NCBI RefSeq assembly: GCF_014333425.1
Contig: NZ_JACRYT010000001.1
Location: 62,001-126,000, forward strand
Direction: 5' to 3'
Length of the DNA stretch: 64,000 nt
Source of the DNA: Zhenpiania hominis
GTDB lineage: Bacteria; Bacillota; Clostridia; Peptostreptococcales; Anaerovoracaceae
Made by a program: the position numbers and the translations under genes. The stretch's first letter is position 1. Each line of letters starts with the position of its first letter. Positions 53,096-62,400 of the stretch are shown here, one piece after another. Below the pieces are notes generated by a model. It was not told the origin of the DNA. It did no database searches and saw only the letters and a program-made list of their open reading frames with translations.

Positions 53096-53747
53096 TGCAT
53101 TGATCAATATAAATGGAAATGGCGTTCCTACCTTGGAAATTCTGGTAATGATGACGGTAGTTATGATGTTGCCATCCCTTGTTATTATGATGACGTCTTT
53201 CACAAGGACGATCATTATTCTTTCCTTTACCAGGAACGCTCTTGGGATTCAGCAGACGCCGCCGAATATGGTACTTGTAGGAATTGCTCTGTTTCTGACC
53301 CTGTTCATTATGAGACCGGTAATCAGCGATATCAATGAACAGGCATATCAGCCCTATGTAGACGGGCAAATTACACAGGAGCAGGCTCTGAATCGGGCAG
53401 AAGTCCCAATTAAGCGTTTTATGCTCCGGCAGACAGAAGTCAGCTCGGTCAATCTCTTTATGGAAATGGCGGATATCGAAGAGCCGGAAGAGATGGAGGA
53501 TCTTCCTTTATCCGTAGTGATTCCATCCTTTATGACCAGTGAGCTGAAACGTGGATTTATGGCGGGATTTCTGATTTTCATTCCGTTTCTGCTGATTGAC
53601 ATTATTGTTTCCAGCGTTCTGATGTCCATGGGTATGATCATGCTGCCGCCGGCCACCATAGCGCTGCCCTTCAAGTTGCTTTTGTTTATTACTGTCAATG
53701 GCTGGGAATTGCTGTTTTCCGCCATTGTCAATGGATTTAATTACTAA
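53088..53747 (+). CDS. fliP: Flagellar export gate protein FliP
   Basis: Protein of 219 residues with four hydrophobic segments and the conserved motif SFTRTIIILSFTRNALG (about 41-57) and SFMTSELKRGF (about 146-156). It forms the core of the export gate with FliQ and FliR. No long cleavable signal precedes the mature part. Confidence 0.95.
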   Translation: MDNALININGNGVPTLEILVMMTVVMMLPSLVIMMTSFTRTIIILSFTRNALGIQQTPPNMVLVGIALFLTLFIMRPVISDINEQAYQPYVDGQITQEQALNRAEVPIKRFMLRQTEVSSVNLFMEMADIEEPEEMEDLPLSVVIPSFMTSELKRGFMAGFLIFIPFLLIDIIVSSVLMSMGMIMLPPATIALPFKLLLFITVNGWELLFSAIVNGFNY

Positions 53748-53768
53748 AAATTGTGAGGTGAAGAACAT

Positions 53769-54032
53769 ATGATGACCACAGGAGAAATTACCGATCTGAT
53801 GTATGACTTGTTTATCCTTGCGGTTCAGCTGGGAGGGCCGGTTCTGATTATCAGTATGATTGTGGGAATCGTTATTTCGATCCTGCAGGCAGCGACACAG
53901 ATTCATGAACAGACGCTGACCTTTGTTCCAAAGCTGATAGTGATTGGAATCATACTGGTCATTATGGGAAGTATGATGCTGCAGACTCTTCAGGATTTTA
54001 CAACCAGAATCTTCACACTGATGGCAGGATGA
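53769..54032 (+). CDS. fliQ: Flagellar export gate protein FliQ
   Basis: Protein of 87 residues with two transmembrane helices and the family motif SILQAATQIHEQTLTFVPKL. It is the small gate subunit, in the standard fliP-fliQ-fliR order. Confidence 0.95.
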   Translation: MMTTGEITDLMYDLFILAVQLGGPVLIISMIVGIVISILQAATQIHEQTLTFVPKLIVIGIILVIMGSMMLQTLQDFTTRIFTLMAG

Positions 54033-54042
54033 GGAACCGGTT

Positions 54043-54810
54043 ATGCTGATTGCAGGAACACAGGAATTTATGCTGTTTTCCCTGATTCTTATGAGGATGT
54101 CCGGCTTTATCTTTTTGAATCCGGTTTTGGGACGGCGTAATATCCCATCCATTGCAAAGACAGGGATGGCTCTTGCCCTCACCATTCTGATTTATTTTGT
54201 GGCTGAGGGAACAGAACTCAATATCGGTTCTCCATTGGAATTCGGATTGTTGCTGCTAAAGGAATTTGTAATTGGTTATTTCCTGGGTTTTGTTATGGTA
54301 CTTTTTGAATTCGCAGTTACTTATGCGGGATCGATTGCTGACTTTATGATGGGGCTTTCTATGTCCACAGTCTACGATGCTCAGAATGGCATACAGGTAG
54401 CTCTTACCGGAAATATTTTGCAGATTTATTTTATTCTGCTGTTTTTCGCAGTAGACGGGCATCTGGCGTTAATGAATATTCTGGTGACATCGGCCGATAT
54501 CGTGCCCTATGGACAGATTGCGATCGGCTCAGAGGTGACGCAGGCTGTTATAGAAATATTCTGTAGATGTGTGGAGTTGGCGGTAAAATTAGTATTTCCG
54601 TTAATTGCCATTGAACTTCTGATGGACATTGGTACGGGAATTCTGATGAAAATTATTCCGCAGATCAACTTGTTTGTTTTGAGTATTCAAATGCGAGTAA
54701 TTCTGGGAATTATCATGATGCTGTTGCTTATTTCGCCAATCGGAGATTTTCTTGGTGATCTCATCGGCGAAATGATGCGGGCTGTACAGCATATGTTGAC
54801 GACTGTTTAG
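54043..54810 (+). CDS. fliR: Flagellar export gate protein FliR
   Basis: Protein of 255 residues with about six hydrophobic segments and the motif LMRMSGFIFLNPVLGRRNIP near residue 20. It completes the FliPQR export gate. Confidence 0.94.
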   Translation: MLIAGTQEFMLFSLILMRMSGFIFLNPVLGRRNIPSIAKTGMALALTILIYFVAEGTELNIGSPLEFGLLLLKEFVIGYFLGFVMVLFEFAVTYAGSIADFMMGLSMSTVYDAQNGIQVALTGNILQIYFILLFFAVDGHLALMNILVTSADIVPYGQIAIGSEVTQAVIEIFCRCVELAVKLVFPLIAIELLMDIGTGILMKIIPQINLFVLSIQMRVILGIIMMLLLISPIGDFLGDLIGEMMRAVQHMLTTV

Positions 54811-54830
54811 GGGAAGGGAGGAACAAAGGC

Positions 54831-55916
54831 TTGGCGGCAGATTCGAAGACCGAAAAAGCCACCCCAAAAAAACGACGTGATGAGCGCAAAGAGGGGCATA
54901 TATTTTTCAGCAAGGATATTGTCAGTGTCGTATTCATTTTCGGCGCCTTTTATTCCTTAAAGCTGTTGCTTCCCGGAATGTATCAGTCTACAGGAAGCTT
55001 TATGGTTCACTTTGTGGAAATGTCGGGTACGCAGGAATCTCTGCCTTCCGGTATGTTGCAGAGTATTGCGGGGGAGTTCGCGAAGACATGTGTATCCTGC
55101 CTGCTGCCGATTCTGCTGATCTGTATGGGACTCAGCATTGTGGCCACAGGCGCGCAGACCAGATTCTTGTTTTCCAGGAAGAGTGTGGCGCCAAAGCTGA
55201 GCAGGCTTAATCCCATTAAAGGCATTAAGAATCTCTTCTCGCTGAGAAATCTAGTGGAACTCCTCAAGAGTATGCTGAAAATTGCCATTCTGCTGTATAT
55301 TATGTATGGGATGCTGAAAGATGACTTTATTGCAGTCGTACGTACTATGGATATGGATATTCGTCTTTCGGCAGTATATATGCTTAATCTGATCATGGAT
55401 ATGATTATTGATATTTCACTGGTATTCGCAGTCATTGCTTTCTTTGACTATCTGTATCAGAGATGGGAATACGAGCGGAGCATTAAAATGTCCAAGCAGG
55501 AGCTCAAAGAAGAGTATAAACAATTAGAAGGAAATCCGGAGATTAAAGGGAAAATCAAGGATATACAGAGACAGCGGGCAAGATCCCGTATGATGCAGGC
55601 AGTGCCACAGGCTGATGTGATTATCAAAAATCCAACCCACTTCGCGGTAGCGCTCAAATATAAGATTGACCAGGATAACGCGCCTTTGGTCCTGGCAAAG
55701 GGGCAAGACCATCTGGCCTTGCGAATCATAGAAATTGGAGAGGCGCATGGAGTAACGGTAGTGGAAAATAAACCTCTGGCAAGGAGTCTTTATGCTTCCA
55801 CAGAAATTAACCAGGAGATTCCGTCTGAGTATTACGGAGCGGTAGCCGAAATCCTGGTTTATGTATACAAGCTGAACAAGAAAGACGGAGCAAGTAATGA
55901 AAAGACTATTAAATAA
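54831..55916 (+). CDS. flhB: Flagellar export switch protein FlhB
   Basis: Protein of 361 residues. The start is TTG 54831, preceded by GGGAGGAAC; AADSKTEKATPKKRRDERK is the usual N-terminus. Four transmembrane helices are followed by the cytoplasmic domain with the autocleavage site NPTH at 267-270. It switches export from hook to filament subunits with FliK. Its end overlaps flhA. Confidence 0.96.
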   Translation: MAADSKTEKATPKKRRDERKEGHIFFSKDIVSVVFIFGAFYSLKLLLPGMYQSTGSFMVHFVEMSGTQESLPSGMLQSIAGEFAKTCVSCLLPILLICMGLSIVATGAQTRFLFSRKSVAPKLSRLNPIKGIKNLFSLRNLVELLKSMLKIAILLYIMYGMLKDDFIAVVRTMDMDIRLSAVYMLNLIMDMIIDISLVFAVIAFFDYLYQRWEYERSIKMSKQELKEEYKQLEGNPEIKGKIKDIQRQRARSRMMQAVPQADVIIKNPTHFAVALKYKIDQDNAPLVLAKGQDHLALRIIEIGEAHGVTVVENKPLARSLYASTEINQEIPSEYYGAVAEILVYVYKLNKKDGASNEKTIK

Positions 55917-57963
55917 TGCGATCGCAGTTTTCGTAATTCTGATCGTTTTACTGTTGATTATTCCATTAAGTCCATTTCTGCTGGACGTAATGATTATTAT
56001 AAATATATCACTCTCCATGATTATACTGCTGATCAGTATGAACATTAAAGAGCCGCTGGACTTTTCGATATTTCCATCGCTGCTGTTGATTACGACGCTC
56101 TTTCGGCTCGGAATCAATATCGCGTCCACTCGAAATATCCTGACAAACTCCGGATCGGCCGGCCAGGTGATTAAAGCTTTCGGTGAATTTGTGCTGCAGG
56201 GAAATGTTATTGTTGGATTTGTTATTTTCCTGATTATCATTTTTGTCCAATTCTTGGTTATTACAAAGGGCGCGGAACGTGTCGCCGAGGTAGCCGCAAG
56301 ATTTACATTGGACGCTATGCCGGGAAAACAGATGGCTATTGACGCAGACTTAAGTTCAGGACTCATCGACGAACAGCAGGCAAAAGCGAGACGGGAGAAA
56401 ATTCAGAGGGAAGCGGACTTTTATGGAGCGATGGATGGTGCTACGAAGTTCGTAAAAGGAGATGCCATTATGGCTCTGATTATTACTGCGGTAAACCTCA
56501 TTGGAGGGGCCGCAATCGGGATGATTCAGGGTGGAATGGGAATTTCGGAAGTACTGTCTGTTTACTCTATCGCTACAGTCGGTGACGGACTGGTTTCCCA
56601 GCTTCCGGCGCTTTTGATCTCAACGGCAACGGGAATGATTGTAACTAGAGCAGTTTCAGAGGGAAGCCTGAATGAGGATGTAACAAAGCAGTTCCTGGCG
56701 CAGCCGCGGACTATGATGATCACTGGATTTTTCCTTCTGATACTGACCCTTGTTCCGGGAATGCCAATCCTGCAACTTGTGGTGATTGCTTTGGTTTTAA
56801 TTTTTGGAGGCCTTTATCTGTCGCGAAAGATGCAGAAAGAGGCGGCTGCCTTCGCGGCGGGAATGGCTGCGGATGCTAAAAAGCAAGAAACACCTCAGAC
56901 AGAAGAGGATTATTACAAGGATATTAATAATGTTTACTCCTTAATCGGTGTAGAACCAATTGAAATGGAGTTTGGATACAGCCTGATCCCCTTGGTGGAT
57001 GAACCTAGCGGCGGAAAGATGCTGAACCGGATTGTAATTTTCAGAAGGCAGTATGCCCAGGAGATGGGGTTTGTGATACCGTCAGTACGTCTTAGGGACA
57101 GTTCCAGTCTTAATACGAATCAGTATCAGATTAAAATTAAGGGAGAAGAAGTGGCAAGAGGCGAGATCCTGGTAGATCATTATCTGGCTCTGGAACCAGC
57201 CTCTCCCACTGGGGAAATTGATGGTATTGAAACCATTGAACCAGCTTATGGAATCCCGAGTAAGTGGATTCTTCCGGAGAACAAAGAGATGGCGGAAATT
57301 TATGGATATACGGTTATTGATCCTTTGTCTGTGATGCTGACACATCTTTCTGAAACTATACGGCAGCATGCTTATGAGTTACTGACCCGACAGGAAGTCG
57401 TTCAACTTGTAGACAGCTTGAAAAAGACCTCCCCGGAACTTGTGGAAGAAACGGTACCGAATGTTGTAAATTATGGTAATTTCCAGAAAATACTTGTGGC
57501 CCTGCTCAAAGAAGGGATTCCAATCAAGGATTTGGAAACGATCTTGGAAACGGTCTCCGACTGTGCGGCATCTGGTATGGATATCAATTCGATTATTGAA
57601 CAGGTACGTACTGCCTTAAAACGTACGATTACGAGGAAATTCTGCACTGGTGGTCAGATGTGTGTGCTAACACTGGACGCGGAGCTTGAAAAGAAAATGG
57701 TAGAGAGCATGACAAAGAATGAACAAGGCGTCTACCTGGCATTGAGTCCGGATATTATGCAGCATGTTGTAGAACAGATTGGAGAGGAACTGAAGAAATT
57801 TAATGAATTGTCGCAGGAACCGATTATTCTTACAAGTCAGGTAATTCGTATTTATGTATATCGGATGCTGGAACCGTTTTATCCGGGAGTTTATGTTCTT
57901 GCGTTTAATGAAATTTCCAGTAATATTCAGATTCAGGCCGTAGGGAACATTACAGCATCTTAA
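55897..57963 (+). CDS. flhA: Flagellar export gate protein FlhA
   Basis: Protein of 688 residues: about eight transmembrane helices (1-310) with the conserved loop LDAMPGKQMAIDADLSSGLI, then the cytoplasmic ring domain that binds chaperone-substrate complexes. The gene is intact and overlaps flhB by 20 bp. It is normally followed by flhF and flhG; here fliA follows after 27 bp. Confidence 0.96.
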   Translation: MKRLLNNAIAVFVILIVLLLIIPLSPFLLDVMIIINISLSMIILLISMNIKEPLDFSIFPSLLLITTLFRLGINIASTRNILTNSGSAGQVIKAFGEFVLQGNVIVGFVIFLIIIFVQFLVITKGAERVAEVAARFTLDAMPGKQMAIDADLSSGLIDEQQAKARREKIQREADFYGAMDGATKFVKGDAIMALIITAVNLIGGAAIGMIQGGMGISEVLSVYSIATVGDGLVSQLPALLISTATGMIVTRAVSEGSLNEDVTKQFLAQPRTMMITGFFLLILTLVPGMPILQLVVIALVLIFGGLYLSRKMQKEAAAFAAGMAADAKKQETPQTEEDYYKDINNVYSLIGVEPIEMEFGYSLIPLVDEPSGGKMLNRIVIFRRQYAQEMGFVIPSVRLRDSSSLNTNQYQIKIKGEEVARGEILVDHYLALEPASPTGEIDGIETIEPAYGIPSKWILPENKEMAEIYGYTVIDPLSVMLTHLSETIRQHAYELLTRQEVVQLVDSLKKTSPELVEETVPNVVNYGNFQKILVALLKEGIPIKDLETILETVSDCAASGMDINSIIEQVRTALKRTITRKFCTGGQMCVLTLDAELEKKMVESMTKNEQGVYLALSPDIMQHVVEQIGEELKKFNELSQEPIILTSQVIRIYVYRMLEPFYPGVYVLAFNEISSNIQIQAVGNITAS

Positions 57964-57990
57964 CTGGAAGGAAAAGGTCAGGTCATTATT

Positions 57991-58797
57991 ATGCAGAGAC
58001 AGCAGGGCAGGCAGTTTGCCGGAAAAACAAGTGAAGAATTGCTTCGGGAATATAAAAAAAGCCAGTCCCTGGAAATCAAGCAGGAACTTGTGATACGCTA
58101 TCTGGATGTCATCCGGGGGGCTGCGATCCGGATGCGTGATGTTTATGTCGGATTTACCCAGATGGATGATGTAATACACGAAGGTGTATTGGTGCTGATG
58201 AATGCCATTGACAAGTTTGAGCCGGAAAAGAATGTGAAATTTGAGACTTATATTTCTAAACGTATGCGGGGTATGATTATTGATTTGGCAAGAAAGCAGG
58301 ATTGGGTTCCCCGAAGCGCCCGGCGTAACGCCAGGACGGTACAGCAGACGATTGAACACCTGACCGCTCAGATGGGAAGGAGTCCGAATGAAAAGGAAAT
58401 TGCTGAGGCCATGGATATTTCTGTGGAAAAGCTGCGGGAGATTAACGCCAAAACAAACTTTTTTTCTGTCCTGTCCCTGGATATGATCCTCGATAAAGAT
58501 GATGAAAATAAACCGGCGGCAGCAATTCCTTCAGGGGAAGTAAGCAGTCAGCCAGAAGAGGCTTATCTGGAGCAGGAATTCAAAGATATTTTGACAAAAG
58601 GAATTCAGAGACTGAAAGAAAAAGAACAGATGGTGATTTCGCTCTACTATGTGGAAGAGCTTAATATGAAACAGATTGCGGAAGTGATGCAGGTGAGTGA
58701 ACCGAGGATTTCCCAGATCCATTCGGCTGCGATTCGTAAGCTGAAAGAGTATATCAGAAATGAAAAAATGTCAGGAAGTGACAGGAAAGGAAATTAG
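57991..58797 (+). CDS. fliA: Flagellar sigma factor FliA/SigD (sigma-28)
   Basis: Protein of 268 residues with region 2 (VGFTQMDDVIHEGVLVLMNAI, then YISKRMRGMIIDLARKQDW), region 3 and region 4 (LNMKQIAEVMQVSEPRISQIH, a helix-turn-helix). It directs RNA polymerase to late flagellar and chemotaxis promoters, probably the GCCGATA/CCGAAATA sites before cheA, the PilZ gene and the receptor gene here. No flgM anti-sigma gene is seen in the window. Confidence 0.95.
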   Translation: MQRQQGRQFAGKTSEELLREYKKSQSLEIKQELVIRYLDVIRGAAIRMRDVYVGFTQMDDVIHEGVLVLMNAIDKFEPEKNVKFETYISKRMRGMIIDLARKQDWVPRSARRNARTVQQTIEHLTAQMGRSPNEKEIAEAMDISVEKLREINAKTNFFSVLSLDMILDKDDENKPAAAIPSGEVSSQPEEAYLEQEFKDILTKGIQRLKEKEQMVISLYYVEELNMKQIAEVMQVSEPRISQIHSAAIRKLKEYIRNEKMSGSDRKGN

Positions 58798-58801
58798 CAG
58801 T

Positions 58802-59554
58802 ATGTTTCAAGGATTTTATAATTTAACATCCGGAGTATTGAGCCAGAACCGGAATCTAAATGTAATCAGCAACAACATGGCAAATATTTCGACACCGGGG
58901 TTTAAAAGCGACCAGTTTCTGGCATCTACCTTCAGGGAAGAACTGATTTCCAGGACAGGGAATAAAGACAAGGCACATCCGTACCCGCTGGGCACAACGT
59001 CCAAAATTAAAGCAGCAGACGAAACCATTACAGATTATACACAAGGAGGATATCAGCCTACCAGGAGCACGCTGGATTTTGCTTTAGGCTCATCAGGATT
59101 TTTCTGTATCCAGACGGAAAACGGAACCGTTTATACAAGGAATGGCTCTTTTACTCTGGACGATCAAGGCTACCTGTATTTGCCGACCGTTGGAAGAGTA
59201 CTCGGCCAAAATGGACCGATTTATCTGGGAACAGATAAAATTACGGCAGACTCTACGGGGACGATTTACAGTGAGGATGGAAATACCCGTTACGGGCAGC
59301 TTTTAATCGTGGACTTCCAGAACTATGACACGCAGCTCGTTAAGACGACAGGCGATGTCTTTGTAGCAAACGGAGCTGCAGTTCCAACACAGGCTCAGGT
59401 TGTTTGGAAAGCGGTAGAAGGTTCCAATGTAGATGCTGTAGAACAGATGACGCAAATGATGAGCAGTCAGAGAGCACTGCAGAGTTCTGCTCAGGTGCTT
59501 AAAATGTACGACGAACTGATTGGAAAAATGGTTTCCCAGATCAGTCCGGTATAA
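58802..59554 (+). CDS. flgF: Flagellar rod protein, FlgF/FlhO-like
   Basis: Protein of 250 residues from ATG 58802, after AGGAAAGGAAA; an in-frame start at 58760 lies inside fliA. The motif SNNMANISTPGFKS (about 22-35) and the C-terminal VDAVEQMTQMMSSQRALQ mark the rod family. With the next gene it forms the distal rod, as FlhO-FlhP do in Bacillus. FlgF and FlgG are similar, so which is which is an inference from order. Confidence 0.85.
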   Translation: MFQGFYNLTSGVLSQNRNLNVISNNMANISTPGFKSDQFLASTFREELISRTGNKDKAHPYPLGTTSKIKAADETITDYTQGGYQPTRSTLDFALGSSGFFCIQTENGTVYTRNGSFTLDDQGYLYLPTVGRVLGQNGPIYLGTDKITADSTGTIYSEDGNTRYGQLLIVDFQNYDTQLVKTTGDVFVANGAAVPTQAQVVWKAVEGSNVDAVEQMTQMMSSQRALQSSAQVLKMYDELIGKMVSQISPV

Positions 59555-59605
59555 AACCGAATGACTGGGAAATAGACAATATAAAGTAAAGGAGGATAAG
59601 AATCA

Positions 59606-60319
59606 ATGGATACTTCTTTTTATACTGCAGCAAGGGGAGCCATGTCGCAGCAGGAGAGAATGAATGTGGTAGCCAATAATATTGCGAATCTTAATACGAC
59701 CGGTTATAAAACGCAAAGCTCTGTATTTATGGATTTGATGTATTATAATATGCGTGCTCCGGAAGGGGAGTTAACCCGTCTGAAAGCGGGTACCGGTGTT
59801 ATGCAGGAAAGAACAAATATTGACTTTTCTTCAGGGGGGCCGGGGGTAACCGGGCAGCCATATGACTACGCTCTGACAGGAGAAGGCTTTTTTATGGTCA
59901 GAGACCCGGCCAGTGGTGAGATTACGTATACAAGGGACGGACATTTTTCCATGTCTCTTAGAGCAGATGGGGGGATGTATCTGATTACCGATTCCGGAAA
60001 GCTGGTACTGGATGGCAACCGCAGACCAATACGTGTTACAGACGGGGAGGTTTCGGCTGAACCTGGAGTTTTTACCTTTGTAAATACAAATGGAATGCTG
60101 GCAGTAGGAAACAATGAATTCTCACCAGTTGCAAAAAATGGGGCACCGATTCGGATTGAAAATCCGGATCTGAAAAATGGCTATCTGGAAATGTCCAATG
60201 TAGATCTTGCGGAAGAGATGTCAAAAACGATTGAATCATCCAGAGCTTATGCTTATGCGCTGAAAATGGTTCAGACATCCGATGAGGTGGAGCAGACAAT
60301 TAATAATCTGAGAGGCTGA
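59606..60319 (+). CDS. flgG: Flagellar distal rod protein, FlgG/FlhP-like
   Basis: Protein of 237 residues with ANNIANLNTTGYKTQ (about 22-36) and LEMSNVDLAEEMSKTIESSR (about 196-215). AAAGGAGG precedes the ATG. It follows the FlgF-like gene and precedes cheC. Confidence 0.88.
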   Translation: MDTSFYTAARGAMSQQERMNVVANNIANLNTTGYKTQSSVFMDLMYYNMRAPEGELTRLKAGTGVMQERTNIDFSSGGPGVTGQPYDYALTGEGFFMVRDPASGEITYTRDGHFSMSLRADGGMYLITDSGKLVLDGNRRPIRVTDGEVSAEPGVFTFVNTNGMLAVGNNEFSPVAKNGAPIRIENPDLKNGYLEMSNVDLAEEMSKTIESSRAYAYALKMVQTSDEVEQTINNLRG

Positions 60320-60339
60320 CAGGAGGCATAAGAAACAAA

Positions 60340-60969
60340 ATGGGGATTAAACGTTATGAGGATATGGATAAAATGGCACTGGATGTGATACGGGAGATCG
60401 GCAGTATCGGGACAGGAAATGCTGCTACTGCTCTTTCCGGTATGCTCAGTGAACAGGTTCGAATGACCGTTCCGGAAATCGATATCAAAGGATTCAACGA
60501 AGCAATCGAACTTCTGGGAGAACCGGAAGATGTTGTAGCAGCTGTCATGGTTCGCATGAGCAGTGATGTGGAGGGTATGATGCTCTTCCTGCTGCGTTTG
60601 GAGTTCGTCAATGAAATTCTTGAGGGGATTTTGGGAAAACGCATTCAAGACTATTCCGAGCTGGATGAAATGGAGATATCTGCTCTTACAGAAGTGGGAA
60701 ACATTATGATCTCCTCTTATACCAATGCGCTGTCTGGCCTTACGTCAATGAATATTTCTCTGTCTGTACCGGCAATTGCCGTTAATATGCTGGGAGGAAT
60801 CCTGTCTGTACCTATGGCTGAGATGGGATATGAAACGGACAAATTGATGCTGATTAACGGTAAGCTGATCATACGGGACAAAAAACACGACAGTACAATT
60901 CTCATGCTGCCGGATATCGAGTCTCTCAATAAACTGATGGAAAAGCTGGTGGGCGGATATGACAGCTAA
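60340..60969 (+). CDS. cheC: CheY-P phosphatase CheC
   Basis: Protein of 209 residues with two phosphatase signatures: DVIREIGSIGTGNAATALS (about 14-32), and SALTEVGNIMISSYTNALS (about 113-131). Stand-alone CheC is controlled by CheD, whose gene overlaps its end by 11 bp. It removes phosphate from CheY during adaptation. Confidence 0.94.
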   Translation: MGIKRYEDMDKMALDVIREIGSIGTGNAATALSGMLSEQVRMTVPEIDIKGFNEAIELLGEPEDVVAAVMVRMSSDVEGMMLFLLRLEFVNEILEGILGKRIQDYSELDEMEISALTEVGNIMISSYTNALSGLTSMNISLSVPAIAVNMLGGILSVPMAEMGYETDKLMLINGKLIIRDKKHDSTILMLPDIESLNKLMEKLVGGYDS

Positions 60970-61444
60970 AGAAATAAAAATTGGAATCGCCGATATGAAG
61001 ATTGCCAGACAGGATGGGATTCTGATTACTCATGCGCTTGGTTCCTGCGTAGGAATTACTCTCTATGATCCGCAGATCCGTCTGGGTGCCCTGATTCATA
61101 TTATGCTTCCGGAAGCAGGAAATACGGCTGTCAGCAATCCGTATAAATTTGCGGATTCCGGAATACGGGAGACGCTAAGAAAACTTGCTGTTTTTGGTGC
61201 CTCGAAACATCGGTTTATCTGTAAGATTGCGGGAGGTGCGCAGATGTTTGCTATCAACGGCGGCGGCGGAATCGGAAACATTGGGCAGAGAAATATCGCC
61301 AGTGTCAAACGGATTCTTCAGGGGGAACGAATCCGGATCAGCGGCGAGGATGTAGGAAGCAATTACGCAAGAACCATGTTGCTGGATGTAAAGACAGGAA
61401 TGGTCAAAGTGAGAACCATCGGGAAGAAAGAAGTTATTCTATAG
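60959..61444 (+). CDS. cheD: Chemoreceptor glutamine deamidase CheD
   Basis: Protein of 161 residues with catalytic Cys30 in LGSCVGI and His47 in GALIHIMLP. It deamidates receptor glutamines and, when bound by CheC, forms a feedback loop. Translation is coupled to cheC by overlap. Confidence 0.95.
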   Translation: MTAKEIKIGIADMKIARQDGILITHALGSCVGITLYDPQIRLGALIHIMLPEAGNTAVSNPYKFADSGIRETLRKLAVFGASKHRFICKIAGGAQMFAINGGGGIGNIGQRNIASVKRILQGERIRISGEDVGSNYARTMLLDVKTGMVKVRTIGKKEVIL

Positions 61445-61476
61445 AACCTAGACAAAGATACAGGAGGAAAGGTATT

Positions 61477-62400
61477 ATGGCGGAAACAGAAATTTTACTG
61501 GAATCAGGGACCAATGAAATAGAAATAATGGAATTTACAATTTATGGCGAGCTGTATGGGATCAATGTCGCGAAAGTCAGGGAGATCATGATGTCCGATA
61601 CGGTAAAGGCGATTCCGCACTCCCATCCGTCCGTAGAAGGAATTTTTAAACCGCGGGATGTGGTTCTGACCGTCGTAGATCTTCCTTTCTACCTGACAGG
61701 GAGGCCTACAGAAAAGCAGCCGAAGGATCTCTTTATTATTACAAATTTTAATAAGCTGCATATTGCGTTCCGAGTTCAGACTGTTGTGGGAATTCAGAGG
61801 ATTTCCTGGGCAAATATTCAAAAACCAGATAAAACTCTGAATAATGGAGAAGAAGGAATCGCCACAGGGATCGCTCAGTGCGGAGATGATCTGGTGACGA
61901 TCCTTGACTTTGAAAAAATAGTGGCGGAAATCGCGCCTGAAACAGGAATTCAGCTATCAGAGATCGATCAGCTGGGAGAGCGGCATGAAGATCCGCATGC
62001 CATTGTATTTGCGGAAGACTCTGTCTTACTTTCCAAAATGGTGGAGCAGTCCCTGACAAAAGCAGGTTATACCAACATCCATAAATTCAATAATGGACAG
62101 GAGGCATGGGACTATCTTTGCAGCATCCGTGATGACTCAGATCTGAAAGACAAAGCCAGTCTCATTATCACAGATATTGAAATGCCGGAAATGGATGGTC
62201 ACCGCCTGACGAAGCTGGTAAAAACAGATGAAAAGCTTAAGCATATTCCACTGATTATTTTTTCCTCGCTGATTAACCATGAAATGGAAGTCAAGGGAAA
62301 ACAACTGGGAGCGGATGAACAGTTGTCAAAGCCGGAAATTGGACATCTGGTAAGCGTAATTGATCATTTGCTGGAGAAGGGAGAAGAAATCCATGGATAA
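61477..62400 (+). CDS. cheV: Chemotaxis coupling/adaptation protein CheV
   Basis: Protein of 307 residues: a CheW-like domain (about 15-160; YGINVAKVREIM) fused to a receiver domain (about 180-300; VFAEDS, phosphorylated Asp in IITDIEMPEMDG). It couples receptors to CheA and adjusts signalling when phosphorylated. It overlaps the next gene by 8 bp. Confidence 0.95.
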   Translation: MAETEILLESGTNEIEIMEFTIYGELYGINVAKVREIMMSDTVKAIPHSHPSVEGIFKPRDVVLTVVDLPFYLTGRPTEKQPKDLFIITNFNKLHIAFRVQTVVGIQRISWANIQKPDKTLNNGEEGIATGIAQCGDDLVTILDFEKIVAEIAPETGIQLSEIDQLGERHEDPHAIVFAEDSVLLSKMVEQSLTKAGYTNIHKFNNGQEAWDYLCSIRDDSDLKDKASLIITDIEMPEMDGHRLTKLVKTDEKLKHIPLIIFSSLINHEMEVKGKQLGADEQLSKPEIGHLVSVIDHLLEKGEEIHG